Below, in pieces: positions 42,888-50,954 of a stretch of DNA of 64,000 nt (position 1 is its first letter; the number at the start of each line of letters is the position of its first letter). The notes beneath the pieces are model-generated. The model was not told where the DNA came from, made no database searches, and saw only the letters and a list, made by a program, of their open reading frames with translations. Source of the DNA: Nesterenkonia sphaerica (GTDB lineage Bacteria > Actinomycetota > Actinomycetes > Actinomycetales > Micrococcaceae); contig NZ_VAWA01000001.1 in assembly GCF_005771565.1 (NCBI RefSeq), positions 136,638 to 200,637 of the forward strand, given 5' to 3'. The translations under genes and the position numbers were made by a program.

Positions 42888-45668
42888 TCAGTGCGGACGG
42901 CTGTCTTCAGCAAAGTGCACGGTCGCCAGCTCGGTGCGGGAACGGATCCGGAACTTCCCGTAGATGCGTGTCAGGTGGTACTGGACCGTCTTCTCCGCAA
43001 TGAACAGCTCCCGCGCCACCTCAGCGTTGGTCATCCCCTGGACTACCAGGTTCGCCACGGAGAGTTCCTGCGGGGTGAGCACCACAGCGTTTCCTGAGGT
43101 CGAGTCTCTGGCCTCACCCGCGGAACCGGCGGTCGCGCCTCCCCAGGACATGCCTGTGGCTCGCAGCTCCTGCTCGCAGCGCTCCACCAGAACCTTGGCC
43201 CCGACCCCCTGATAGAACTCCCGGGCTCGTTCCAGGCTCTCCATGGCGTCGCGGCGGCGGTTCACCCGCCGCAGGACCTGGCCGCGGCTCAACAGGATGC
43301 GCGCCCGGTCCGTGGGGTACTGGTCATCGCAGACCAGATCCAGCGCCCTGGCAAAATGCTGCTCTGCGGCTGCGGCGTCGCCGGCGGCCCCGGCCACTCT
43401 GGCGCAGGCCGCTTCGGCCAGTGCGCGGACATGAGCGCTGGCATCAGAGGTGTAGCGGCGGAAGTCCGCGGCTGCACGCTGAGCCTCCACCAGGCTGTCG
43501 GCGGCAATCAGGGCGTCGACGAGGTCGGCATGCCACGGCCAGAAAGACCCGCGACCAGAGGTCCAGGGATCCTCACTGAGCAGCGGGCGCAGCGCAGCGG
43601 CGCGGGCCTCGTGGTCACCGCGAACATAGGCCGAAATCGCTCGGGTACAGCGTTCGGGCACCTGCATGGCGAGGTAGTCGCTGAAGAACGCCCGGCTCCG
43701 GGTGCCGCCCAACACCTCATCGGTCGGTTGGCCACGGCAGAGCCGGACTTCTGCTGAAGTCCAGTGCAGCAGGGGAGTGACCAACTCGATCCCTGCCTCG
43801 TGACACTGGCGCAGCCCGTCATCTGCGGTGCGCAGCGCATCGTCCCATTCGCCCAGCAGCAGCTGGACCCGAGCCAGCCAGCCCTGAGCCCACAATGAGA
43901 TCCGCAGCGAACCCCGGAGCTGCTGCGTCGGTACGGCTGATTCCAGAGCGCGGACGGCTTCACGCAGATTGCCCGCCAGCAGCGACACCCATCCCACGCA
44001 CAGGTGGAAGCGTTGGCTGTGTGCTCCGCTGACATTCTCTGCGGCCAGCTCCCGGATGGTTGCGGTCGCTTCGTCCAGCCGCCCGCGGGCGGCCAGTCCG
44101 ACTCCGCGCATCGCGCGAGACTCGATGTAAGTGGGGCTGTCCGGCGGGCTGAGCTGCATGGCACGGTCGGCCCAGTCGCACAGGTCCTCGCCGTCCCAGC
44201 GGACCAATGCGTCCAGCGTCCGGCGCAGCGCGATCTGGGCGTGGACCTCCTGGTCAGCTGGCTCTGCGGCGCTGGCGCGCTGGAGCAGATCATGAGCCTC
44301 CGCGGCTTTGCCGCGGTGCAGCGCCAAGTTCGCCAGCACGACGTCGCGCTCCGGGCTGGGAGCGATGGACTTGGCCACACCCAGCCAGGGCAGCGCCTGC
44401 GCCACATTACCCGCACTGGCCAGCGCATCGACGCCCTTGAGCAGTTCGGCGTCGCGTGGAGCGGACCGGGGGAGCACCCCCGAAGCAGCGAAGTGCAGTC
44501 GGGCGGAATCACGCCATCGGCCCTGGTACTCCGCCGCCACTGCCGCCTGCTGCAGAGCACAGGCCAAGTCCGGATCCTGACCCTGGGCTGCGGCAGCCCG
44601 GTGAATCAGCTGGTCTTCGGCGTGCTCCACACAGGTTGCGGCCCGGGAATGCAGCGCCCGCCTCTCCGATGGTTTCATCTCCGCGATGATGATCCGCTGA
44701 GCTGCCGGGTGAATCAGTTCAAGCAGGCTGAGCCCGGCTGAGCGTGCTTCCCGGACAACGCCACTGGCTACGGCGAGGTCCACCGCCTCAGACAGATCGG
44801 CGACACCGGCGACTTCTGCGATCCGAGTCAGATCGCTGGACTCCTCCAGCACTGCCAACGTGGCCACCAGACGCCAGAGATCCTCTGACCCGGAGTCCCG
44901 GATGGGCCCAAGCACATCGCGGACCACGCTGCGCGGAATGGGCAGCGTGTCGGGATCGGCCGGCCACGCACCCTGCGGAACCTCGGCGAGAATCTCCTCC
45001 GCCACGCGCAGCCGCCCTCCGGAGTGCTCCAGCACCGCCGCTACCCCTTGGCTGTTGATGTCGTGGAAGCCGCGCTCACGCGCCAAAGCCACTACATCGT
45101 CAGCGACCAGGGCAGGGATCTGCAGCTGCAACGTGCCGGGGTCCGCCATCACGCGGCTGAAGTCAGGGTCCACCCCGGCGTGGACCTCAGAGCTGGCCGC
45201 GATGACCAGCACCGTGGAGGTGGTCCTCATCTGGTGCGCCAGCTGAGTGAGCACCTGCAGGCTGGGGGCATCCATCAAGTGCGGATCATCGAGCAGAATG
45301 ACCGGGGGAGCTGACTCCCAATTCCGGTGCTGGGCAGTCAGCGATTCCGCCAGAGCCAGGCGGCGGGCCGGACTGTCGGTGGCTGCCTCGGCAGAGGAGT
45401 GCACAGTGGCGTGCGGAAGCTGACGCAGGGCGGCATAGGGCACATCCTGAGTCCAGCCCGCGCCGACGACCAATTGGGCGCGTTCCGGCATTTCGACCTG
45501 CAGCGCTCGCAGCAGAGCAGATTTCCCCGACCCCGGTCTTCCGCGCAGAACGACGACGCGCCCCCCAGCGTGCGGGGCCTCGTCGGTGACACGGGAAATG
45601 GCGCGGAAAACCGGGCGCAGACTGGTCAGCAGGCTGCGCCCGAGATAAAGGCCTCCGCTTGAGCCTAT
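42888..45668 (-). CDS. benR: LuxR-family STAND ATPase regulator of the benzoate genes (BenR-like)
   Basis: This is a large regulator with a P-loop ATPase at the N-terminus, a long helical TPR-like middle, and a LuxR helix-turn-helix at the C-terminus (LTPQELSVANLVVQGMTNAE, FIAEKTVQYHLTRIYGKF). In C. glutamicum a LuxR-type BenR of this size sits with the ben genes. The first ordinary start in frame is ATG 45491, but the Walker A motif GRPGSGKSALL and the N-terminal LGRSLL of this class are encoded upstream of it (45495-45650). That part has no ATG, GTG or TTG; the frame opens after TGA 45675-45677. A GTG at 45678 overlapping the benD stop is in another frame and would need a +1 shift. The true start is unresolved (ATA 45668, CTG 45632, or a sequence error). 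Confidence 0.82.
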   Translation of the reverse strand: MGSSGGLYLGRSLLTSLRPVFRAISRVTDEAPHAGGRVVVLRGRPGSGKSALLRALQVEMPERAQLVVGAGWTQDVPYAALRQLPHATVHSSAEAATDSPARRLALAESLTAQHRNWESAPPVILLDDPHLMDAPSLQVLTQLAHQMRTTSTVLVIAASSEVHAGVDPDFSRVMADPGTLQLQIPALVADDVVALARERGFHDINSQGVAAVLEHSGGRLRVAEEILAEVPQGAWPADPDTLPIPRSVVRDVLGPIRDSGSEDLWRLVATLAVLEESSDLTRIAEVAGVADLSEAVDLAVASGVVREARSAGLSLLELIHPAAQRIIIAEMKPSERRALHSRAATCVEHAEDQLIHRAAAAQGQDPDLACALQQAAVAAEYQGRWRDSARLHFAASGVLPRSAPRDAELLKGVDALASAGNVAQALPWLGVAKSIAPSPERDVVLANLALHRGKAAEAHDLLQRASAAEPADQEVHAQIALRRTLDALVRWDGEDLCDWADRAMQLSPPDSPTYIESRAMRGVGLAARGRLDEATATIRELAAENVSGAHSQRFHLCVGWVSLLAGNLREAVRALESAVPTQQLRGSLRISLWAQGWLARVQLLLGEWDDALRTADDGLRQCHEAGIELVTPLLHWTSAEVRLCRGQPTDEVLGGTRSRAFFSDYLAMQVPERCTRAISAYVRGDHEARAAALRPLLSEDPWTSGRGSFWPWHADLVDALIAADSLVEAQRAAADFRRYTSDASAHVRALAEAACARVAGAAGDAAAAEQHFARALDLVCDDQYPTDRARILLSRGQVLRRVNRRRDAMESLERAREFYQGVGAKVLVERCEQELRATGMSWGGATAGSAGEARDSTSGNAVVLTPQELSVANLVVQGMTNAEVARELFIAEKTVQYHLTRIYGKFRIRSRTELATVHFAEDSRPH

Positions 45669-46471
45669 CCCTGATCACCACCCGCAACCGGCAGCACCGA
45701 CCCGGTGATATAGGAGGCAGCATCGGAGGCGAGAAACACGATCGGCCAGGCCTGCTCGGCCAGCGTCCCATATCGGCCGAAGGCGCTGGAATCCAGGGTC
45801 TGGTCAACCACCTGGCCGAACCAGGCCTTCTCCTGATCAGATTCTGGTCCGGGCCCCCGCGGGATCCGGCGCGGCGGCGCCTCGGTGCCTCCCGGGGCGG
45901 TGGCCACCACGCGGACGCCAGCCTCGGCAGATTCCATGGCCAATGAGGCGGTCAAGGCGTTGACACCTCCCTTCGCGGCGGAATAGGGCCCTCGGTTGAT
46001 CCCCCGAGTGGCGACTGAGGAGACATTCACGATGGTACCGGTGCCGCGCTGTTTCATCCCGGGGAGCACCGCACGGCACATCCACATCGTGGGGAACAGC
46101 GAACGGCGGATCTCGGCTTCGATGCGGTCGGGTTCATACACGTCATAGGGCTTAGCCCAGATGGTCCCTCCCACCGCGTTGATACATACGTCGATATCCC
46201 CGGTCTCCGAGGTGGCTCGGTAAGCCACATCTTCAGCGCCCTCCCAGGTCTCAAGGTCCGCCAGCGCAGTGAGGCAGCGCAGCTGCCGTCGGTGCTCACC
46301 GGCAGCAGCTGCAGCGGCCTGCGCGGTGTCCTCAACCAGCTCCGAACGGTCGGCCAGGATCAGCTCGGCCCCCTGCCGGGCAGCCAGCACAGCGACCTCG
46401 CGGCCGATCCCCTGGGCGGCGCCGGTGACGAGCACATTCTTGCCGTCCAGCAGCCCGGCCTCGAGCCCCAT
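45665..46471 (-). CDS. benD: Benzoate diol dehydrogenase (1,6-dihydroxycyclohexadiene-1-carboxylate)
   Basis: This 268-residue short-chain dehydrogenase oxidises and decarboxylates benzoate cis-diol to catechol with NAD. The cofactor motif is VTGAAQGIGREVAVLAARQG, the acid for NAD is in LILADRSE, and the catalytic set is Ser in VNVSSVATRG with Tyr and Lys in GPYSAAKGGVNAL. BenD-typical INAVGGTIWAKPYDVYEPD is present. Its ATG overlaps the benC stop (TGATG). It is the last structural gene of benABCD and is followed at once by benR on the same strand. Confidence 0.94.
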   Translation of the reverse strand: MGLEAGLLDGKNVLVTGAAQGIGREVAVLAARQGAELILADRSELVEDTAQAAAAAAGEHRRQLRCLTALADLETWEGAEDVAYRATSETGDIDVCINAVGGTIWAKPYDVYEPDRIEAEIRRSLFPTMWMCRAVLPGMKQRGTGTIVNVSSVATRGINRGPYSAAKGGVNALTASLAMESAEAGVRVVATAPGGTEAPPRRIPRGPGPESDQEKAWFGQVVDQTLDSSAFGRYGTLAEQAWPIVFLASDAASYITGSVLPVAGGDQG

Positions 46472-48024
46472 CAGGCCACCGCCTTGGCCATCGTCTGCCG
46501 TGCGTGGTCATTATGAGCGCGAATCACGGCCTTAGCCTGGTCCAGATCGTTGTTTTCGAATGCTTCCACCAGGTCGAAGTGCTCGGCCTCGATCTCTGGA
46601 GCGATCCACGCACCGTTGCGCAGGGCCTCGACCATCTGGTTATGCACGTGCAGGCGGCGGAAACCGTCCAGGAACGTGGGATTGTCGGAGATGACAAAGA
46701 GGTACTCGTGAAATTCCTCGTTGAGCTTCGCGAACTCCTCAGCGTCCACAATTTCGCCGCCGTCGAGCATCTTCGACACTGTTTCGGCGAGTCGCCGGTA
46801 GTGCTGCAGCTGCTCCTTGCTCAACCGTCCCATCAGCAGCTCGGTCACGGCCAGCTCCAAGCCCATACGCGCATCCAGGTGCGCCATGGAGTCCTGCCGT
46901 GTGAAGGACAGCTGTCCGGTCTCCATAGTGGAGACCGCCTCGCTGGCGCTGACGGTGTCACCAGCTTCGCTGAGAGTCTGCTCGCTCAGCGGCGACCCGG
47001 TCTCGTCGTCGTCGGTGGAGCCCTTGGGCGCGAACTTCTCGTAGTAGAAGTTCGTCGGAGACACACCTTCCTTCTCCAGCCAGGAGGAGACGGCGTCAAC
47101 CATCGGCGGCGGCCCGCACAGGTAGATGTCCACATCTCCGTTCTGCAGATGTTCCTCACTCAGGAACTGGGTGACATAGCCAATCTGCTCCGCCGAGCTG
47201 TCCGGGTCCGCCACGCAGTAGCTGTAGGTGAAGGTTTCAATCTTCTGGACATAGTCGTCCAGGATCTCCAGACCCACCACGTCGGCGTCACGGGTGACTC
47301 CGTAGACCAGGTGCACCGGCTGGTCTGTGCCGTCCTGGGCCAGTTTCTCCAAGATGGACAGGATCGGTGCCAGTCCCGTGCCACCGGCAAGAAGCAGGAC
47401 CCGGCGCTGCGGGGGCCGCAGGAAAAAGGTCCCAAAAGGCCCGGAGAGCGTGAGCCGATCACCTACCGCAGCCCTGTCGGTGAGGTAGGTGGACATGGCT
47501 CCGCCGGGGGTGTTGCGGACCATGAAGGAGGCAGCCTCATCCTTGGGACCGGAGCTGAACGAGTATGACCGTGCCTGATCAGTGCCCGGGACCGAGATGT
47601 TCATGTACTGCCCCGGGAGGAAAGCCAAGTCTGCGCGCTTGTCCACCGCGAGGGTGAAGCTGATCGTCGTCTCGGAATGGTGGACCAGCTGCGTGATCTC
47701 GGCCTCGAAGTCCGCTGCCGAAGTCTTGGCCACCTCGGAGGTCGTGGGCACATCGATCACCATGTCAGTCTGCGGCTCCGCCTGGCAGGTGAGGACATAG
47801 CCGCGCTCCAGCTCCTCCTCAGTCATGGCGTCGTCAATGAAGTCACCGGGATCAAATTCGCCCGAGACACACAGGGACTTGCAGGTCCCGCAGGCTCCAT
47901 CCCGGCAGTCGGAGGGCAGGTTGATCCGTGCTTTGAAGGCCGCTTCCATGATCGTCTCCATGGGGTTGACTTTGACGATCTTTGTCACGCCGTCTTCGAA
48001 CGTGAGGGCTACTTCGTTACTCAT
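46471..48024 (-). CDS. benC: Benzoate 1,2-dioxygenase reductase with FCD-like C-terminal domain
   Basis: This 517-residue protein transfers electrons from NADH through FAD and a plant-type 2Fe-2S centre to BenAB. The ferredoxin cysteines are Cys40, Cys45, Cys48 and Cys80 (SDCRDGACGTCKSLC). The FAD domain has RSYSFSSGP, and the NADH domain LLAGGTGLAPILSILEKL and YLCGPPPMV, ending near residue 340. The last 135 residues (HLDARMGLELAVTELLMGRL to the end) resemble the FCD ligand domain of GntR regulators, with metal-type histidines in LNEEFHEYLF, HVHNQMV and EAEHFDLVEAFEN, but there is no DNA-binding part. Proteobacterial BenC lacks this; other actinobacterial BenC proteins are also about 500 residues long. 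Confidence 0.92.
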   Translation of the reverse strand: MSNEVALTFEDGVTKIVKVNPMETIMEAAFKARINLPSDCRDGACGTCKSLCVSGEFDPGDFIDDAMTEEELERGYVLTCQAEPQTDMVIDVPTTSEVAKTSAADFEAEITQLVHHSETTISFTLAVDKRADLAFLPGQYMNISVPGTDQARSYSFSSGPKDEAASFMVRNTPGGAMSTYLTDRAAVGDRLTLSGPFGTFFLRPPQRRVLLLAGGTGLAPILSILEKLAQDGTDQPVHLVYGVTRDADVVGLEILDDYVQKIETFTYSYCVADPDSSAEQIGYVTQFLSEEHLQNGDVDIYLCGPPPMVDAVSSWLEKEGVSPTNFYYEKFAPKGSTDDDETGSPLSEQTLSEAGDTVSASEAVSTMETGQLSFTRQDSMAHLDARMGLELAVTELLMGRLSKEQLQHYRRLAETVSKMLDGGEIVDAEEFAKLNEEFHEYLFVISDNPTFLDGFRRLHVHNQMVEALRNGAWIAPEIEAEHFDLVEAFENNDLDQAKAVIRAHNDHARQTMAKAVA

Positions 48025-48073
48025 AACATTTCTCTCTTCTCAACAGATTGTCCCGGGTGGGGCGCAGGCAGGG

Positions 48074-48607
48074 TCACACCATGTAGATGTCGATCAGGTG
48101 GTGCACCAGATCGTTCTTGAGGATGACCTTCTTCCCCATGATCAGTGGAGACTCTCCGGAGAGATCCACCGTATAGAGGCTGTGGCCGTAGTAGGTCAGG
48201 GTCTCCTGGTACCGGTAGTAATTGGTGATCCAGGTGAATCGAATGTCGACCTCATCACCACGGCGCTGAAGAAATTCGACCCCGCCGATGTTGTGCTCGG
48301 TGCGCGGCTCCGGCATTGACGTGGCCCCGGAGCGGTCGGTCTTGATCCGGAACACACGGTCCTCCAAGCCGCTGCGATTGGGGTACCAGATCAGTGAAAT
48401 CTCATTCTGCGGATCCGTGGTCAGAGTGTCGTCAACGTCCCAAGCCGGCATCCAGAATTCGGCATCCGGGTGATAGCACTCCAGCCACTGGTCAAAGTCC
48501 CAGTCATCGAGCAGGCGGGCTTCCCGGTAGAGGAACTGGCGGATCCGTTCAGCGGTCTCGACGTCGACGACGAGGCCGGAGCTGGTCTCAGTTGCGGTGA
48601 TTGTCAT
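48074..48607 (-). CDS. benB: Benzoate 1,2-dioxygenase, small (beta) subunit
   Basis: This 177-residue beta subunit of the ring-hydroxylating dioxygenase has the cystatin-like fold: REARLLDDWDFDQWLECYHP, DAEFWMPAWDVDDTL, RVFRIKTDRS, TEHNIGGVEFLQRRG and the closing VILKNDLVHHLIDIYMV. It has no cofactor and builds the alpha3beta3 oxygenase with BenA. It lies between benA and benC with short gaps (about 60 and 49 bases). Confidence 0.96.
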   Translation of the reverse strand: MTITATETSSGLVVDVETAERIRQFLYREARLLDDWDFDQWLECYHPDAEFWMPAWDVDDTLTTDPQNEISLIWYPNRSGLEDRVFRIKTDRSGATSMPEPRTEHNIGGVEFLQRRGDEVDIRFTWITNYYRYQETLTYYGHSLYTVDLSGESPLIMGKKVILKNDLVHHLIDIYMV

Positions 48608-48668
48608 ACTCGTTCTTTCCTTCTTCCGCCGCGGCGGTGGGTGGGGTCAGCAGGTCCAGACGTGCGAG

Positions 48669-50066
48669 TCAGCGCGCGGCGTTCGCAGGAGGGGCGGCAG
48701 CCTGTGCCTTGCGGTCTTCCTCCTCGAGGGCCTGTCGCATGGTCTCCTGCCAGTAGGCGTGCTGGATCGGGTAGAGACCCTCGTCCTCCGTCTTGGCACC
48801 GGAAGCGATCGGGTTCATGCCCAGGGCAGCAGCCTGCTCGTCGGGACCCTCGATCTGGTGCGCCTGGCCGCGGGACATGTCGTTCCACTGGGCAGCGGTG
48901 GCCTGGTAGGTCTTCTGAGCGGACCTGAACTCTTCGAGATCATCCGGGGTGGCCATACCAGTGGCATTGAAGAAGTCCTCGTACTGCCGGATCCGGTTCG
49001 CCCGGGCCTCCTGCGGCTCGCCCTTGGGGGCGATGCAGAAAGTGGTGACCTCAGTCTTGTGCGCTGAGATCGGGCGGTAGTGCCGAATCTGTGAACTGAA
49101 CTGGTCCATCAGATACACATTCGGGTACAGGCACAGATTTCTGGAGATGTTTGTCATGAAGTTGGCCATGGTCTCGCCGTATTCCGTGACCAGACGCTCG
49201 CGCTCTGCCCACAGAGAGCGGTCCTCAGGGTTCGTCCACTCCTGCCACAGCAGCAGGTGGCCATAGGGGAAGGAGTAGAACCCGCCGGAGACTTTCCCCC
49301 AGCCGCCGGCATCCATAGCCTTGGTGTCATTCTTCGACTCCCCGGACTTCCGCCGTGCTGTGGTCGCCGCATAGTTCCAGTGCACGGAGGTCACGTGGTA
49401 GCCATCCGCCCCGTTCTCCGCCTGCAGCTTCCAGTTCCCGTCGTAGGTGTAGGTGGTGGCTCCTTTGAGCACCTCCAGCCCCTCCGGGGACTGGTCCACG
49501 ATGGAATCAATGATGGTCCGGGTGTCGCCCAGATGCTCCTCCAGCGGCACCACATCGTCGTTCAGCGACCCGAAGAGGAACCCCCGGTAGCTCTCAAACC
49601 GAGCGACTTTGGTCATGTCGTGCGAGCCGGCCTTGTTGAACTGCTCAGGATAGCCGCCGTTACGCCCGTCCTTGACCTTCAGCAGCTCGCCTGAGTTCCG
49701 GAAGGTCCATCCGTGGAAGGGGCAGGTGAAGGTGGTCCGGTTGTCGGTCTTCCGGCGGCAGAGCATGGCACCGCGGTGTGCGCAGGCGTTGATGAGGCAA
49801 TTCAGCTGCCCCTGCTTGTCCCGGGTGATCACCACCGGCTGACGGCCGATGTAGGTGGTGAAATAGTCTCCGATCTCCGGGATCTGGGTCTCATGAGCCA
49901 GGTAGACCCAGTTGCCCTCGAAGATGTGTTTCATCTCGAGTTCAAAGATCTCCTCGTCGGTAAAGATCTGCCGGTTGACACGGTGCAGACCTTCTTCGGG
50001 CTTCTCCTGCACACCGTTGTCGATGAGCTCTCTTGCTTCGGCGCTGAATGCGAGGGTGTCAGTCAA
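48669..50066 (-). CDS. benA: Benzoate 1,2-dioxygenase, large (alpha) subunit
   Basis: This is the 465-residue catalytic subunit. The Rieske cluster ligands are Cys95, His97, Cys115 and His118 (CAHRGAM, TCPFHGW), and the mononuclear iron site is in [14 protein letters not shown] with the downstream aspartate region. It adds O2 to benzoate to give the cis-diol. Translation is assigned to TTG 50066, which has AGGAGG 6 bases upstream; the ATG at 50129 lacks both homology and a ribosome site. It is first in benABCD and divergent from an uncharacterised gene; the 209-base gap holds dyads that may be BenR sites. Confidence 0.95.
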   Translation of the reverse strand: MTDTLAFSAEARELIDNGVQEKPEEGLHRVNRQIFTDEEIFELEMKHIFEGNWVYLAHETQIPEIGDYFTTYIGRQPVVITRDKQGQLNCLINACAHRGAMLCRRKTDNRTTFTCPFHGWTFRNSGELLKVKDGRNGGYPEQFNKAGSHDMTKVARFESYRGFLFGSLNDDVVPLEEHLGDTRTIIDSIVDQSPEGLEVLKGATTYTYDGNWKLQAENGADGYHVTSVHWNYAATTARRKSGESKNDTKAMDAGGWGKVSGGFYSFPYGHLLLWQEWTNPEDRSLWAERERLVTEYGETMANFMTNISRNLCLYPNVYLMDQFSSQIRHYRPISAHKTEVTTFCIAPKGEPQEARANRIRQYEDFFNATGMATPDDLEEFRSAQKTYQATAAQWNDMSRGQAHQIEGPDEQAAALGMNPIASGAKTEDEGLYPIQHAYWQETMRQALEEEDRKAQAAAPPANAAR

Positions 50067-50156
50067 GACAGGCCTCCTGTGTCGTGGGTGCGGCGGCTGG
50101 CTGCCGCCTGATGAGGGAACGCCTACCATCTTGCGGGCCCGTGACAGTCATCACAC

Positions 50157-50214
50157 TAGGGGGACCCCTAAGGGTGACTCAGGGGGTTGAATATTGGGGG
50201 GTGGGAGGCCTCCC
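50157..50214. promoter_or_regulatory. G-rich dyads in the benA divergent control region
   Basis: TAGGGG-GA-CCCCTA (50157-50170) is a perfect dyad. It is followed by further G-tracts (AAGGGT, CAGGGGG, TTGGGGGGTGGGAGG) and a 12-base palindrome GGGAGGCCTCCC (50203-50214). MalT-type LuxR/STAND activators bind asymmetric G-rich boxes in tandem, so this cluster, 91 bases or more upstream of the benA TTG, is a candidate for BenR binding. Inferred from position and pattern. Confidence 0.4.
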
Positions 50215-50275
50215 CGGCGGCGCAGAAGCTCGCGTAGCGTGACAGCACTCCCCGTCGACGAAAGGATCCTGACTG

Positions 50276-50950
50276 ATGAACCGCATTGAGCGTCTCTACT
50301 CCGATCTGTCCCGCCTGGGGCGCGAGACAGAGATGATGGACACCGTGATCACCATGCTCGCCGACGACCTCATGGAAGCCACGGCCGCCAGCGGACACTC
50401 GCGGCAGGACGTGATCCGCCGGGTGGTGGAGGGCGGTTACGACATGGCGGCGCTGATCAGTTCGGCGCTCGGGCTCCCGCAGGCACTGACGAGCAGCATG
50501 CCGAACGCTGGCGGTGATCTCCGGCTGGAGTTTCGGCGGTCCCACGTGGCGTTCACCGCAGCGGCTGCCCATCTCACCGCACTGCCTGAGGAGGCTGCAC
50601 TGCACTACCGGGGCCTGACCCTGACCCCGGGTGAGGTCGTCCCGCAGCGCATCGCAGAGATCGTGCTCACCCACGATTCCCTCGGCACGGCCTGGTCAAT
50701 GGAGGAGGCCGATCCAGACTCGGCGCTCGACGCACTTGAGGCACTGATGCGCCGAATGGCCCAGCGGTCTGAGATCCCCCCACTGCGGATCGACACGGTG
50801 GAGGGCGAGACCTGGGAGCTCGGTGACCAGGGCCAGCGAGTCTTCGGTGACCGGGAGGCGTTGGTGCAGTGGCTGGCGTGGGGCGAGACCGGAGATCTTG
50901 AATCCGACGCGCCGCTTCCCAGCCTGCCGACGCTGCCGCAATGGTCCTGA
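50276..50950 (+). CDS. Uncharacterised protein, divergent mycothiol-dependent isomerase-like
   Basis: This 224-residue cytoplasmic protein has no membrane segments. The middle RIAEIVLTHDSLGTAW and the C-terminal VFGDREALVQWLAWGETGD and LPSLPTLPQW fit the pattern of the mycothiol-dependent maleylpyruvate isomerase (DinB-like) family, but the N-terminal metal-site region is poorly conserved. It diverges from benA and converges with benE (4-base gap). AAAGGA lies upstream of the ATG. A thiol-dependent role in detoxifying a ring-cleavage or quinone by-product is possible; no maleylpyruvate-forming gentisate gene is in the window. Family assignment is moderate, function unknown. Confidence 0.6.
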   Translation: MNRIERLYSDLSRLGRETEMMDTVITMLADDLMEATAASGHSRQDVIRRVVEGGYDMAALISSALGLPQALTSSMPNAGGDLRLEFRRSHVAFTAAAAHLTALPEEAALHYRGLTLTPGEVVPQRIAEIVLTHDSLGTAWSMEEADPDSALDALEALMRRMAQRSEIPPLRIDTVEGETWELGDQGQRVFGDREALVQWLAWGETGDLESDAPLPSLPTLPQWS

Positions 50951-50954
50951 GGCT

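Noticed and set aside
43508-44560. A 350-codon minus-strand frame inside benR
   Set aside because: It is an alternative frame of the benR coding region, rich in Arg, Trp, Ser and Cys, as expected for a shadow.
45678-45678. Treating GTG 45678 as the plain start of benR
   Set aside because: It is one base out of frame with the Walker A segment, so it can be the start only with a frameshift or a sequence error; noted as a finding instead.
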